Assembly: GCA_022457155.1 (NCBI GenBank)
Contig: JAJGOT010000496.1
Coordinates: forward strand, 124,001-188,000
DNA length: 64,000 nt
Reading direction: 5' to 3'
DNA from: Cladopsammia gracilis
Lineage: Eukaryota; Cnidaria; Anthozoa; Scleractinia; Dendrophylliidae
Shown: piece after piece, positions 47,364-53,713 of the stretch
How positions within the stretch are numbered: position 1 is the first letter of the stretch
Layout of the letters: the number at the start of each line of letters is the position of its first letter
Position numbers and translations under genes: made by a program
The notes under the pieces: generated by a model
What the model was told of the DNA's origin: nothing
Seen by the model: the letters and a program-made list of their open reading frames with translations, nothing else
Databases searched by the model: none

Positions 47364-50300
47364 AAAAATACTTACACTAACCTACATTACAATACAATAC
47401 CATATCTGAAGGTCTATGGTGCTGTAGTAGTAGCAATTTGGACTTGAGATCTGACGGTCTGTGGTGGTGTAGTGGTAGCATGTTGGACTTGAGATTTGAA
47501 GGTCTGTGGTGGTGAAGTGGTTAGTATTTTGTTTGTCAGATTTGAGGTTCTGTGGTGGTGCAGTAGTAGCCTGTTGGACTTGAGATCTGACGGTCTGTGG
47601 TGGTGTGGTAGTAGTATGTTGGACTTCAGATCTGAAGGTCTGTTGTGGTGTAGTAGTATGTTGGATTTGAGATCTGAAGGTATGTGGTGATAAAGTGGTA
47701 GCATGTTGGATTTCAGATTTGAAGGTCTGTAATGGTGTAGTGGTAGCATGTGGGACTTCAGATCTAAAGGTCTGTGGTGGTGTAGTGGTAAGCATGTTGG
47801 ACTTCAGATCTAAAGGTCTGTGGTGGTGTAGTGGTAGCATGTTGAACTTGAGATGTGAAGGTCTGTGGTGGTGTAGTGGTAGCATGTTGGACTTCAGATA
47901 TGAAGGTCTGTGGTGGTGTAGTGGTAGCATGTTGGACTTCAGATTTGAAGGTCTGTGGTAGTGTAGTGGTAGCATGTTGGACTTCAGATGTGAAGGTCTG
48001 AGGTGGTGTAGTGGTAGCATGTTGGATTTCAGATGTGAAGGTCTGAGGTGGTGTAGTGATAGCATGTTGGACTTCAGATCTGAAGGTCTGTGGTGGTGTA
48101 GTGATAGCATGTTGAACTTCAGATCTAAAGGTCTGTGGTGGTGTAGTGGTAGCATGTTGGATTTCAGATGTGAAGGTCTGTAATGGTGTAGTGGTAGCAT
48201 GTTGAACCTCAGTTGTGAAGGTCTGTGTTGGTGTAGTGATAGCGTCTATCTCCATAAGAGATCAAATCACCTAAAACACCGCGATCCAATGAGTTAGCAT
48301 CAGGTACAATAAAATAAAGTTCGCGGGTAATTTAGTTACGTTCTAAAAATCGCTGTACACACCGGACAAAATACATCGAAACTGTTTCTGACGAGCGATA
48401 CAAAATCAACGCAAATTAATTTTCAAACCCAATTACAGACAAAATTTGCCTTTTATGACTGCTTTTTTCTCCGGAAGCGTTATGCTGATAAAGCCAGATT
48501 CCCGCTTTTATGCCGCGAAAAGTTCCCCGAGGTGGCTTCTCATTTAAAAGATATGACACTGTTTTGAATAATTAATTAACCTTTGTCTTAAAATGCATTT
48601 TTCTGAAAAAGAAATTGGAAAACAAGTGCAGGACAACCTCATTTACGTTGCTGACTGGATACGTCATCGTTGTCTGTTTTTTATTACGGTGTAATCATTT
48701 GAAATGACATTTCGAGTGCAAACCAAATTTGTCCATAAAAGTGACATCCAATCTCCGCACAAATCAAACCTTGTAGAAAATTCTCCATTTTAGTAAACAA
48801 TTTTACCTTCAGTGCGCTATATCTTATTCTCAGGCGTCGCTTTTTTTAAGTCTGGTGCCAGTGGCCTGAGGTATGCAGATCGAGCAGATGTTTCGCGGTT
48901 TGCATCCTTCTCATGGCACTCCATACTAACTATTTTCCTGTACTTTATCGGCGCCTGAGGACAAGGCAACGGTGCGCGCGAGACTTATTTCTTGCAACTG
49001 TAATTGTTTGTCTAGATGCTAAACGTTTTTTTTTTTCGTTTGTTTATTTTTTTTCTCACAGAAACCTCGCAAAAAATCAACTTCAGAATACTTTGACAAA
49101 AGACATTTTCTCTTTTTTGGTAGCCTTACAATACCTGTAAGTATCAATTTTTGCGGAGGCTTTACTAAATATTTCTTTATCTATCATTTATTTATCATTT
49201 ATTTATTTATTTATTTATTCAAAGTGGCGAGGAAGCCTAAAAGAAACTACAAAGTTTATAAAAAAGTTAATTACGTAAAATAAGTTATCTCCTTTGTGGT
49301 GCTGACTGGACTTTTAATTTGTAGAGAATGACCTAATTTGTAGAGTCGTGTTCACGAGTCTCGCCGTATTTTGCGAACCTTTAGACAAATAACTACAACC
49401 TCCATTCACACCAACGATTAAATAAGCATGTTTAAATGTAGTTTAGTATAACACAGGTTTAGAAAAAATACCTCCTAACCTCCCGTAATATTTGGAGTGA
49501 AATCATTACTAAAAGAAACTTCATTGACTTTTATTACCATTGCAGGTAGTTTGAGTCATATACATTTAAAAACGTTCAAGATAGAGGATAACAACGTAGT
49601 TAAACGAAAGAACATTAAAACAAACGTTGAAACTGTCATGAGCATTTGATTACAAAGGAAAACAATAGAGTCCCTGGCGATAGTTGATCATAATTGCCTG
49701 CCTCTTTCATTTTAAAGTACCGTTTATTGTTAAAAAACCCAGTGGTATTGTATCACGTTTAAACACTAGAGGCGTGTCCCTACAGATCAGTATTACAAGA
49801 GAAACAAGCAGACTGGTTAGCATACAACAAATATGCGACATATTCCGACCTTCCAAGAAGTCGTCACGGCGTTCAGTCTCCTGTCGAAAGTTTTGGGATT
49901 TTAAAGTTCTGTTGTGTCGGTTTATTTGGGACTTCATAAGGCCGTTTTCGTCCAATCATTTCTTATTTGTCTCATGTTAACTATCACTATGCATGAACTT
50001 GAAGGAAAGATCGCAAAATCGGAAGTCAAACAAACAAACAAACAACAACAAACAAATTGAAACCATAAAATAGACAGCTACTCTCTTGGTTTCCCGTTTT
50101 ATGACAGCGCGTGTGTAGAGATCGTTGTAGTTGCAGTTAGTAATAATTTCGTGAAATATGAATATGGTTAACGTCATAAAGACGATCAGCAACCATACGG
50201 CTGTATAATCAATAAAGAAGGCCGGACGCTTGTCGAGGCGGGGGGAGGGGAGGGGGTTGGGGGGGGGGGGGGGGGGGGCTCGTTTCTTCAAGTTACAACA

Positions 50301-51226
50301 AACATTTCACGAGATCATAAAAGTTATGCCTTATTTACAACTGGTGAATTAACCTATATTCTTTGCCTTTACTTCTATGTGTAATAGGAATAAAAGATAC
50401 TTTTTAGCTCTTGAGCAAAACATTTTGATGATTTCTTGATCTTGAGAAATGATACCTTTGGAATTAAATGTTTAACCTAAGTTGTTCTGATCCTTTCTTT
50501 AGAGACTTGTCATCCAACAAAATTCAAGATCTTCCTGCAGGGATTTTTGCCCGCCTCTCCTCGTTATCGTATTTGTAAGTCATTAGATGTACTTGTGTTT
50601 TGTGTTGTGTTGGTATATTTCGGACTTCATGAGGCCGTTTTCGTCCAATCATTTCTTTTTTTTTTCTCATGTTAACTATCACTATGCAAGAACTTAAAGG
50701 AAAGATCGCAAAATCAGAGTCAACCAAACAAAATCAACGAAACAAACAAACAAATTGAAACCTTTAAATAGACCACCTACTCTCCAGGTTTACCGTTTTA
50801 TGAAGGCGCGTGTTTAGAGATTTTTGTAGTAACAGTAATAATTTCGTGAAATATGAATATGGTTAAGGTGATAAGGATGATAAGCAACAATATAATCAAT
50901 GATGACGAAAGACGCTTGTTGGAGGGGGGAGGTTGTTTCTTGAAGTCATAAAAAAATTTAACGAGATCACAAAAGTTATGCCTTAATTACAACTGGTAAA
51001 TTAACCTATTCTTTGCCTTTACTTATAGGTGTAATAGGAATATAAAAGACCTTTTTTAGCTCTTGAGCGAACATTTTTGATGATTTCTTGATCTTGAGAA
51101 ATGATAGCTTATGAATTAAATGTTGAATCTAAGTTTTCCTGATCCTTTCTTTAGAGATTTGTCATCCAACAAAATTCAAGATCTTCCCACAGGGATTTTT
51201 GCCCGCCTGTCCTCGTTATTGGCTTT
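27066..51226 (+). CDS. Spliced CUB-Ig-LRR extracellular protein gene (3' end not found)
   Basis: Eight exons join in one frame: 27066-27126, 28917-29279, 29904-30137, 31294-31420, 45805-45876, 49062-49136, 50503-50574, 51155-51226. All introns are GT-AG. The first three junctions are phase 1 and all later ones phase 2, so CUB and Ig lie on symmetric exons and each LRR on its own symmetric exon. Order: signal peptide, CUB (~120 aa), one Ig domain, LRRNT cap, four LRRs of 24-25 aa. No LRRCT, membrane segment or stop was found before the next gene at 55442, so the gene either continues past the window or is truncated. The product would be secreted or a receptor ectodomain. A CUB-Ig-LRR order suggests ligand binding or adhesion; the function is unknown. 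Confidence 0.75.
27127..28916. other. Intron 1 of the CUB-Ig-LRR gene
   Basis: AT-rich. Open frame 27466-27696 has no domain. A CAAGATGGCGGATC word at 28571 matches those in the piggyBac-like element at 17266. A poly-A/CAA-rich stretch lies at 28770-28805. Confidence 0.55.
28917..29279 (+). CDS. CUB-Ig-LRR gene exon 2: CUB domain
   Basis: Acceptor TCATATAG, donor ATAG|GTGAGC, phases 1-1. CUB features: first Cys in STPCTFDV, NGTIISD, the NCSWIITAP strand with the second Cys, IRLKFTSFQL, WIRFYDGKS, LLGIYSG, SSGRFLLVEL and YFKGVFTS. Only one of the usual two Cys pairs is evident, as in several CUB domains. Several N-x-S/T sites suggest glycosylation. Confidence 0.88.
29424..29478. repeat. (TAACCG)n microsatellite, ~9 units
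   Basis: A pure hexamer array in intron 2. It resembles, but is not, the canonical CCCTAA telomere repeat. Confidence 0.95.
29576..29594. repeat. Poly-G tract (19)
   Basis: Nineteen consecutive G residues, followed by a further G-rich stretch to ~29660. Confidence 0.9.
29904..30137 (+). CDS. CUB-Ig-LRR gene exon 3: Ig domain
   Basis: Acceptor TCTATCTACAG, donor ACAG|GTCTGT (a weak donor), phases 1-1, 78 codons. I-set-like pattern: HIVRCSGEGTPP (first Cys), MVWAKIYEEGTYTCVATNKA (second Cys with the Tyr two residues before it), then GSGSRDFPVTL. The usual Trp of strand C is not obvious. Confidence 0.85.
30240..30460. mobile_element. MITE with TTAGCCTGTTCCAGG ends
   Basis: Left end TTAGCCTGTTCCAGG, then TTCTGATA; right end TATCTGAACGCCTGGAAC then AGGCTAA. 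The interior includes GAACGAGAGG and runs of T and C. Non-coding. Class uncertain; the terminal TTA/TAA may be target-site sequence of a PIF/Harbinger element. Confidence 0.75.
30461..31293. other. Rest of intron 3
   Basis: No gene seen. AT-rich ATAAATAAAT/AATAATAA runs (30795-30870), a CCAAGAAGGCTGCCATCTTGG inverted motif near 31020, and a C-rich stretch at 31184-31201. Confidence 0.5.
31294..31420 (+). CDS. CUB-Ig-LRR gene exon 4: LRR N-terminal cap
   Basis: Acceptor ATTCTTTCAG, donor ACACT|GTAAGA, phase 1 in and phase 2 out. Encodes DCENQCLTRGKITY, then VFNCTDTQLPADLFKCIP, a cysteine pattern and 'C-T-x-x-x-L-P' turn like an LRRNT. The change to phase 2 sets up the following one-LRR exons. 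Confidence 0.75.
31421..32528. other. Start of intron 4, no gene seen
   Basis: AT-rich sequence with no domain in any frame. Confidence 0.5.
32529..34092. repeat. Large inverted duplication (~540-bp arms)
   Basis: Left arm 32529-33069 and right arm ~33558-34092 are reverse complements at visibly high but imperfect identity: GATCGGCTTG/CAAGCCGATC, GGCGACTGGAGGCG, ACGCTCAAATTCGAA. The ~490-bp spacer contains a separate small MITE. Both arms carry G/C-rich sequence with CCCGAGCGTGAGTAA. The right arm diverges more at its outer end. No gene is visible. Confidence 0.85.
33395..33552. mobile_element. hAT-like MITE, CAGGGGCGTAGCC ends
   Basis: Starts CAGGGGCGTAGCCAGG and ends AGCTACGCCCCTG, flanked on both sides by GCTAG. 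CAGGG(G)CGTAG-type ends are common among hAT MITEs, whose duplications are normally 8 bp; only 5 bp match here, so the class is tentative. Contains a GTACGTACGTGCGTAC palindrome near the right end. Confidence 0.65.
34764..35557. mobile_element. Foldback element inserted in the left arm
   Basis: Inverted ends GAAAACCTCTTTCAACTTCC and GGAAGTTGAAGGAGGTTTTC. The arms extend ~170 bp and contain AAATCGACTCCGCTGGCGAG and GGTCGACCGGTCATGCAT. The right arm of the large duplication (near 39897-39910) reads straight through, giving the empty site. The centre holds another MITE. Confidence 0.82.
34954..35355. mobile_element. MITE with GGCCCCGTCCACACG ends, TGA target
   Basis: Termini GGCCCCGTCCACACGTATAC and GTATACGTGTGGACGGGGCC; flanks TGA at 34951-34953 and 35356-35358. 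Internal CGTAAACG words recur. A GG start and a 3-bp duplication suggest PIF/Harbinger, tentatively. Confidence 0.8.
35682..35855. repeat. 19-bp satellite (TTGCACACCTAATGTCGAC), ~9 units
   Basis: Tandem 19-mers with small variants. The mirror-image array is at 39567-39781. It directly precedes the G2E3-like fragment in both arms. Confidence 0.92.
35856..36502 (+). pseudogene. G2E3-like ubiquitin-ligase exon fragment (left copy)
   Basis: The coding-like frame reads ENENRFDRALNLINQAVGML, then FPGFMRPSCSQL, SWTHTFVCLSEK, VPQQDN, VLKEAGL and, after a frame slip, KLKDVQGAFKILR and GARRSLEVI. Similar blocks occur N-terminal to the HECT domain in the G2E3-like family that is large in corals (from memory). 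It is cut at 36502 by the 3' end of a LINE. A short matching piece, RPVQRRLDVTPITQ, at 38069-38109 and followed by a GTAACT donor, looks like the remainder of the same exon. No intact gene. Confidence 0.6.
36505..36918 (-). mobile_element. 5'-truncated LINE tail with (TTA)n 3' end
   Basis: On the - strand a frame of 100 codons ends at 36616 with the C-terminal block typical of cnidarian LINE reverse transcriptases: YGASESELTAVQAFLDRCHK, LVEKQDRKAFKKI, LRHKNSARTL and TERFKNIFINRFIYRYKLNM. A short 3' UTR and an ATT/TTA microsatellite (36507-36530) follow. It is inserted into the G2E3-like exon. Confidence 0.85.
37028..37216. mobile_element. Hairpin MITE, ~48-bp arms
   Basis: Left arm AATAGGTCATTTGCACGATG then GACTACAACTACCAGAAT; right arm is the reverse complement ending TGCAAATGGCCTATT. 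Non-coding. Confidence 0.88.
37217..38007. other. No supported gene
   Basis: An open frame at 37197-37616 (- strand, 139 codons) overlaps the MITE arm and has no known domain, so I do not call it. Nothing else is recognisable. Confidence 0.4.
38008..38029. repeat. Poly-G tract (22)
   Basis: Twenty-two consecutive G residues, followed by ATCGCCCCC. Confidence 0.9.
38143..38375. mobile_element. MITE with AATTCGTGGACGGGTGTTACG ends
   Basis: Left AATTCGTGGACGGGTGTTAC then GAAAACTAAGACC; right GGTCTTAGTTTTCGTAAC then ACCCGTCCACGAATT. The inner GAAAACTAAGACC word is repeated and inverted (38162-38232). Non-coding. Confidence 0.85.
38457..38527 (-). pseudogene. tRNA-like sequence or tRNA-derived SINE head
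   Basis: On the - strand: GGTGGTGTAGTGGATAG fits a Pol III A box and D arm, and GGTTCGATTCC fits a B box, ~35 bases further. The acceptor stem does not pair and the T stem is imperfect, so it is not a working tRNA. The same GGTGGTGTAGTGG head is multiplied at 46-48 kb. Confidence 0.6.
38755..39450 (-). pseudogene. G2E3-like exon fragment (right copy, inverted)
   Basis: Reverse-strand counterpart of 35856-36502, more complete at its 3' end: NENRFDRALNL, SWTHTFVCLSEK, VLKEAGLGEKKIVFSNKN, HIPKLKDVQGSFKIL, ARRSLEVIPMPPLGYTVPF, LKETLGKAIAYARPVQRSLD and a stop at 38755-38757. A frameshift near 39060 separates two frames. Family placement is as for the left copy. Confidence 0.6.
38860..40110. repeat. 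Right arm of the ~5.5-kb inverted duplication
   Basis: Mirror of 34563-36502 without the 34764-35557 insertion. It ends near GTTACGCG/GTGAAATCGGTGG, the counterpart of the left arm's start. Confidence 0.88.
39567..39781. repeat. 19-bp satellite, inverted copy (~11 units)
   Basis: Tandem ATTAGGTGTGCAAGTCGAC units, the reverse complement of the array at 35682-35855 and slightly longer. Confidence 0.92.
40264..40348. repeat. Minisatellite of GCGAGCCAT-type 9-mers
   Basis: Repeated GCGAGCCAT/GCGAGTCAA words. The open frame over it (40160-40360) is a by-product. Confidence 0.8.
40349..41206. other. No gene seen
   Basis: Contains T-rich ATTTTTTTTT runs spaced ~45 bp apart (40845-40955) with GGG.AATTTTTTT words; probably a short tandem repeat. 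Confidence 0.45.
41207..41344. mobile_element. Hairpin MITE, ~45-bp arms
   Basis: CAAGCCGTTTTGGGTTGTTT, GTCACCACTGTTATTCCC and its reverse complement ending AACCCAAAACGGCTTG. Non-coding. Confidence 0.88.
41464..44590. mobile_element. Giant foldback element built of 20-bp units
   Basis: Left arm ~41563-43115 and right arm ~43370-44500 are reverse complements; the same 72-codon frame appears in both (42437-42655 + and 43798-44016 -). The left arm has one extra ~400-bp internal duplication (41597 versus 42003). Much of each arm is a degenerate tandem array with exact 20-bp spacing, for example AAACGGTTTAGCGTAATCTG, AAATGATTTAGTGCAACGCC, AAATGGTTTAGCGTGTCGCG. Outer inverted motifs (GGTCAAGG, AAAACACTAAATG) lie at 41476 and 44548. 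The centre holds two long G runs. No transposase is visible. Confidence 0.85.
43147..43276. repeat. Two poly-G tracts (23 and 17) at the palindrome centre
   Basis: G runs at 43147-43169 and 43260-43276, the only substantial unpaired sequence between the arms. Confidence 0.88.
44591..45052. other. No gene seen
   Basis: Nothing recognisable in either strand. Confidence 0.5.
45053..45400. repeat. Dispersed-type repeat with GTCTTAAACAGGGTATC words
   Basis: Starts with a 16-G run and GTACTCCCTTATAAGGGC. The word GTCTTAA.CAGG recurs at 45131, 45166, 45238, 45270 and 45304. I associate such sequence with an abundant coral repeat, from memory. The open frames across it are not conserved proteins. 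Confidence 0.6.
45805..45876 (+). CDS. CUB-Ig-LRR gene exon 5: LRR
   Basis: A 72-nt phase-2 exon between CTAAACAG and CCT|GTGAGT. Encodes ILKATKIRNIPTGTF and HMAALKYL, fitting the 24-residue extracellular LRR. It is separated from exon 4 by 14.4 kb of repeats. Confidence 0.8.
46004..47197 (+). repeat. tRNA-derived minisatellite, left block (~25 units of ~46 bp)
   Basis: The first unit reads GCGGTGGTGTAGTGGTTAGC then ACGTTGGACTT, like the 5' half of a tRNA (acceptor end, D arm, start of anticodon arm). Later units are ~45-47 bp and each contains TGGTGTAGTGG, a match to the Pol III A box, and the perfect palindrome CTTCAGATCTGAAG. No B box (GGTTCRANTCC) occurs. Long open frames on both strands are a consequence of unit lengths divisible by three. 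Confidence 0.85.
47198..47400 (-). mobile_element. Retroposed insertion within the minisatellite, with (AC)n
   Basis: The poly-T start (47198-47208) followed by TTTTATTGC is a poly-A tail with an AATAAA signal on the - strand. It contains a ~66-bp (AC)n run (47292-47359). The minisatellite resumes at 47402. Source gene or element unknown. Confidence 0.6.
47401..48242 (+). repeat. tRNA-derived minisatellite, right block (~18 units)
   Basis: Continuation of the same array; the units here are more uniform (GTGGTAGCATGTTGGACTTC). The last unit ends at GTAGTGATAGCG, after which the sequence is unrelated. Confidence 0.88.
48243..49061. other. Rest of intron 5
   Basis: No gene seen; open frame 48913-49140 merely overlaps LRR exon 6. 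Confidence 0.5.
49062..49136 (+). CDS. CUB-Ig-LRR gene exon 6: LRR
   Basis: A 75-nt phase-2 exon between TTCTCACAG and CCT|GTAAGT. Encodes NLAKNQLQNTLTKDIF and SFLVALQYL, one residue longer than the others. Confidence 0.8.
50503..50574 (+). CDS. CUB-Ig-LRR gene exon 7: LRR
   Basis: A 72-nt phase-2 exon between TTTCTTTAG and TTT|GTAAGT. Encodes DLSSNKIQDLPAGIF and ARLSSLSY. Near-identical to exon 8 together with its introns. Confidence 0.85.
51155..51226 (+). CDS. CUB-Ig-LRR gene exon 8: LRR (duplicate of exon 7)
   Basis: A 72-nt phase-2 exon between TTTCTTTAG and TTT|GTAAGT. Encodes DLSSNKIQDLPTGIF and ARLSSLLA. It lies exactly 652 bp from exon 7 and shares its flanking introns. The next exon was not found. 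Confidence 0.82.
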
Positions 51227-51770
51227 GTAAGTCATTAGATGTACTTGTACTTTGTATTGTGTAGGTATATTTCGGACTTCATAAGGCCGTTTTCGTCTTT
51301 TTTTTAAGGTTAACTATAACTATGCAAGAACTTAAAGGAAAGATCGCAAAATCAGAGTCAACCAAACAAAATCAACGAAACAAACAAACAAATTGAAACC
51401 TTAAAATAGACCACCTACTCTCCAGGTTTACCGTTTTATGAAGGCGCGTGTTTAGAGACTTTTGTAGTAACAGTAATAATTTCGTGAAATATGAATATGG
51501 TTAAGGTGATAAGGATGATAAGCATGATAAGCAACAATATAATCAATGATGACGAAAGACGCTTGTTGGAGGGGGAGGGGGGGGGGGGGGGGAGGTTGTT
51601 TCTTCAAGTCATAACAAAAATTTAACGAGATCACAAAAGTTATGCCATAATTACAACTGGTGAATTAACCTATTCTTTGCCTTCACTTATATGTGTAAAA
51701 AGGAATAAAAGATGTTTCTCTGCTCTTGAGCAAGAAAACTTGATTTCCTGATCTTCCCTGATCCTTGAAC

Positions 51771-51937
51771 AATAGAAACAACCATTTCAGTCAACTTTTA
51801 GGTGTACTGTTTGTCCGCGTCCGCTTAATAGAGATGTCAATTTAATACGTACAGGTATTCTTTACAATAACGTTAACCATGGGAATAAAATCTTGGAACT
51901 TTAGCTACTGTCCGCTTAATGGAGGGTGTCCGCTTAA
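51771..51937. repeat. GTCCGCTTAATGGAGG-type short repeats
   Basis: Words TCCGCTTAAT at 51821, 51911 and 51928 resemble subterminal repeats of a pogo/Tigger-like element, possibly a relic of one. Confidence 0.45.
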
Positions 51938-52654
51938 GGTTACAGAGTACCTTCAAATGGAAAATTTATCGATTTTTTTTTGGCGTCAAAATAAAGTTTA
52001 CAGAATGAACTTTCATCCCAAAAAAAATTATCGAAAAATATTTAACATTGACGGAGAAATGGCGGTATAAGTTTTGTGGGCGGAGTTTGTTTATGAAGCG
52101 ATATGTTTTTTTAAGCACTGTTTTCTCAAAGTTAATTTTTCGCTTGTTGGGGACACTTTAAAGAGCTATAACTCAAAGGGAATATGTTTGATTTTCCTCA
52201 AATTTGGAGAGAAGTTAGGCTAACATATAATCAACAAAAACGTGTCGGCGAATTTCTTATTTCCGAAAACGTTTTCGTCAAGAGCCATTTCCGTGCGATC
52301 ATTCCAATTTTTTTTTCTCCCTTTTTCGAAAATATTCTGTAACTTTTCACTGCAATTGAATATGGGAAATCGCCGACACGCTTTTTTAGCGCTTCGTGTC
52401 CGAAAACCCGAAAACAAATCAAATTAGTAAAATACAATAATCGCTTTGAGTTATAGCGTTTTAAAGCCGATTTGAACGTTCGAATTTAGACGTCGTAAAA
52501 AATTCGACAATTCATTTTATTACCAAATGGTTTCCATATTTAGATAGCCATCTCTGTAAGCTTTAATTTGATATCTGGGTTTAGATATATTAAGTGTAAT
52601 TTTAAGACGTTAGAGCTGTTATACTGGAGACACCCCCGAAGGTACACTGTAACC
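51938..52654. mobile_element. TTAA-flanked inverted-repeat element (piggyBac-type target)
   Basis: Ends GGTTACAGAGTACCTTC and GAAGGTACACTGTAACC; TTAA at 51934-51937 and 52655-52658. Further nested inverted words (GTGTCGGCGAATTT/AAATCGCCGACAC; TATAACTCAAAG/CTTTGAGTTATA) make the interior a loose palindrome. No transposase frame. Confidence 0.82.
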
Positions 52655-52865
52655 TTAATACAGTTTTAACTTGAAAATGATATTTATTTTTTCAAAGGAA
52701 CTTGTTGACTGAGTGAAAGGGCCGAATCGGATAAATACTTAGCTCGAAATCATGGCGTACTGACAGATCGCAACGGCCCTGTATTTTGTTAATAGTTTTG
52801 AGAAGAACGCGCGCGCGTAGTGATTTTATAAGACAAGGTATTTCGCTTTAGTGACCACTCGCTCT
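52655..52865. other. No gene seen
   Basis: Short spacer with GCGCGCGCG at ~52809. Confidence 0.5.
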
Positions 52866-53700
52866 CTCTACAATAATATGCTACGCATTTTTACTTTTGA
52901 GATTTTAGTTCGTGTTTTTAGCCTCAAGGATCGAAAAAAGTAAAAACTGACTCATAAAATCTTTCTTAATTTCTTTCTCCTTCCTTTGCGGAATGTGTTC
53001 GTGACTTTTTTATGTCTGCTCTCGACCTTTGTTGTCGCACAGTTTTCTTGTAGCATCGCACACGCCCTTTATATTACTTTTCTTAGATGCTTTAGCAGCA
53101 TCTCTCTTGATTTAGTCTTCCAAATCTCTCTTATCTCTCCTCAGCTGCTTCTTAATTTCAGTGCCTTATGCTCGGAACTCCCCCATTTTTCAAATCTCTC
53201 TGAACAGGTTGCATCGAACTTCCTCAATCTTTTTCCATCTGCCATCTAAGGCTTCCCTGCCTTCTCTATCATGGACATTGCCTTCACCGCTCTAACCAGC
53301 CAAGTAACTGAATATATTCTTGAACTTGATCTTAAGAACGACTGTCTGTAAAAATCGAGCAATCGCCGGTCGGTCTTCAAACATTGTCTCACCTCATTTC
53401 TTGGTCACAAACGTACTTCCACTGTACTGACTGTGTATTGAGCTTCAGTAGCACATGTAGTTAATTGTTCATGTTGTTACTAAAGGTTAATGTTCCTCGC
53501 TAGAATTTGCGCAATGCATTGTGGCACACCAGAAGCAATAATCGGGGACGGAGACCATAAGCGTGGGGCCCAGCACGTTTTGGGTTATTTTTAGTACAAA
53601 TTGCGCCACCCTTGACGCAATGAGAGCTCGCGCACCTACTTCCTTATATGGAAAATAAAAGTATGTTCGGGATTTTTGGTTGCAAATGAACTTCAAGTTT
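52866..53700. repeat. Tandem duplication, copy 1, with LINE ORF2 fragment
   Basis: Starts TCTCTACAATAATATGCTAC and ends GAACTTCAAGTTT; repeated at 53714. Within it, the - strand at ~52985-53250 carries a degraded LINE fragment (QLRRDKRDLEDQIKRDAAKA, SNIKGVCDATRKLC), the region between endonuclease and reverse transcriptase. The + strand frame over it is a shadow. Confidence 0.75.
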
Positions 53701-53713
53701 CAAGTTCAAGTTT

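Larger units (their letters stand above)
49690..51770. repeat. Three tandem ~650-bp exon-intron units
   Basis: The block GGACTTCATAAGGCCGTTTT recurs at 49929, 50622 and 51274, followed each time by GAAAGATCGCAAAATC, a G-rich run and TATGCCTTA/ATTACAACTGG. Units 1 and 2 are followed by LRR exons 7 and 8; unit 3 lacks a following exon and decays near 51730. Confidence 0.88.

Noticed and set aside
47382..48255. Long - strand open frames (272 and 163 codons) with repeating MLPLHHHRPSDLKSN-like protein
   Set aside because: They are the translation of the ~45-bp minisatellite, open in several frames because unit length is often divisible by three; no start context, splice sites or domain.
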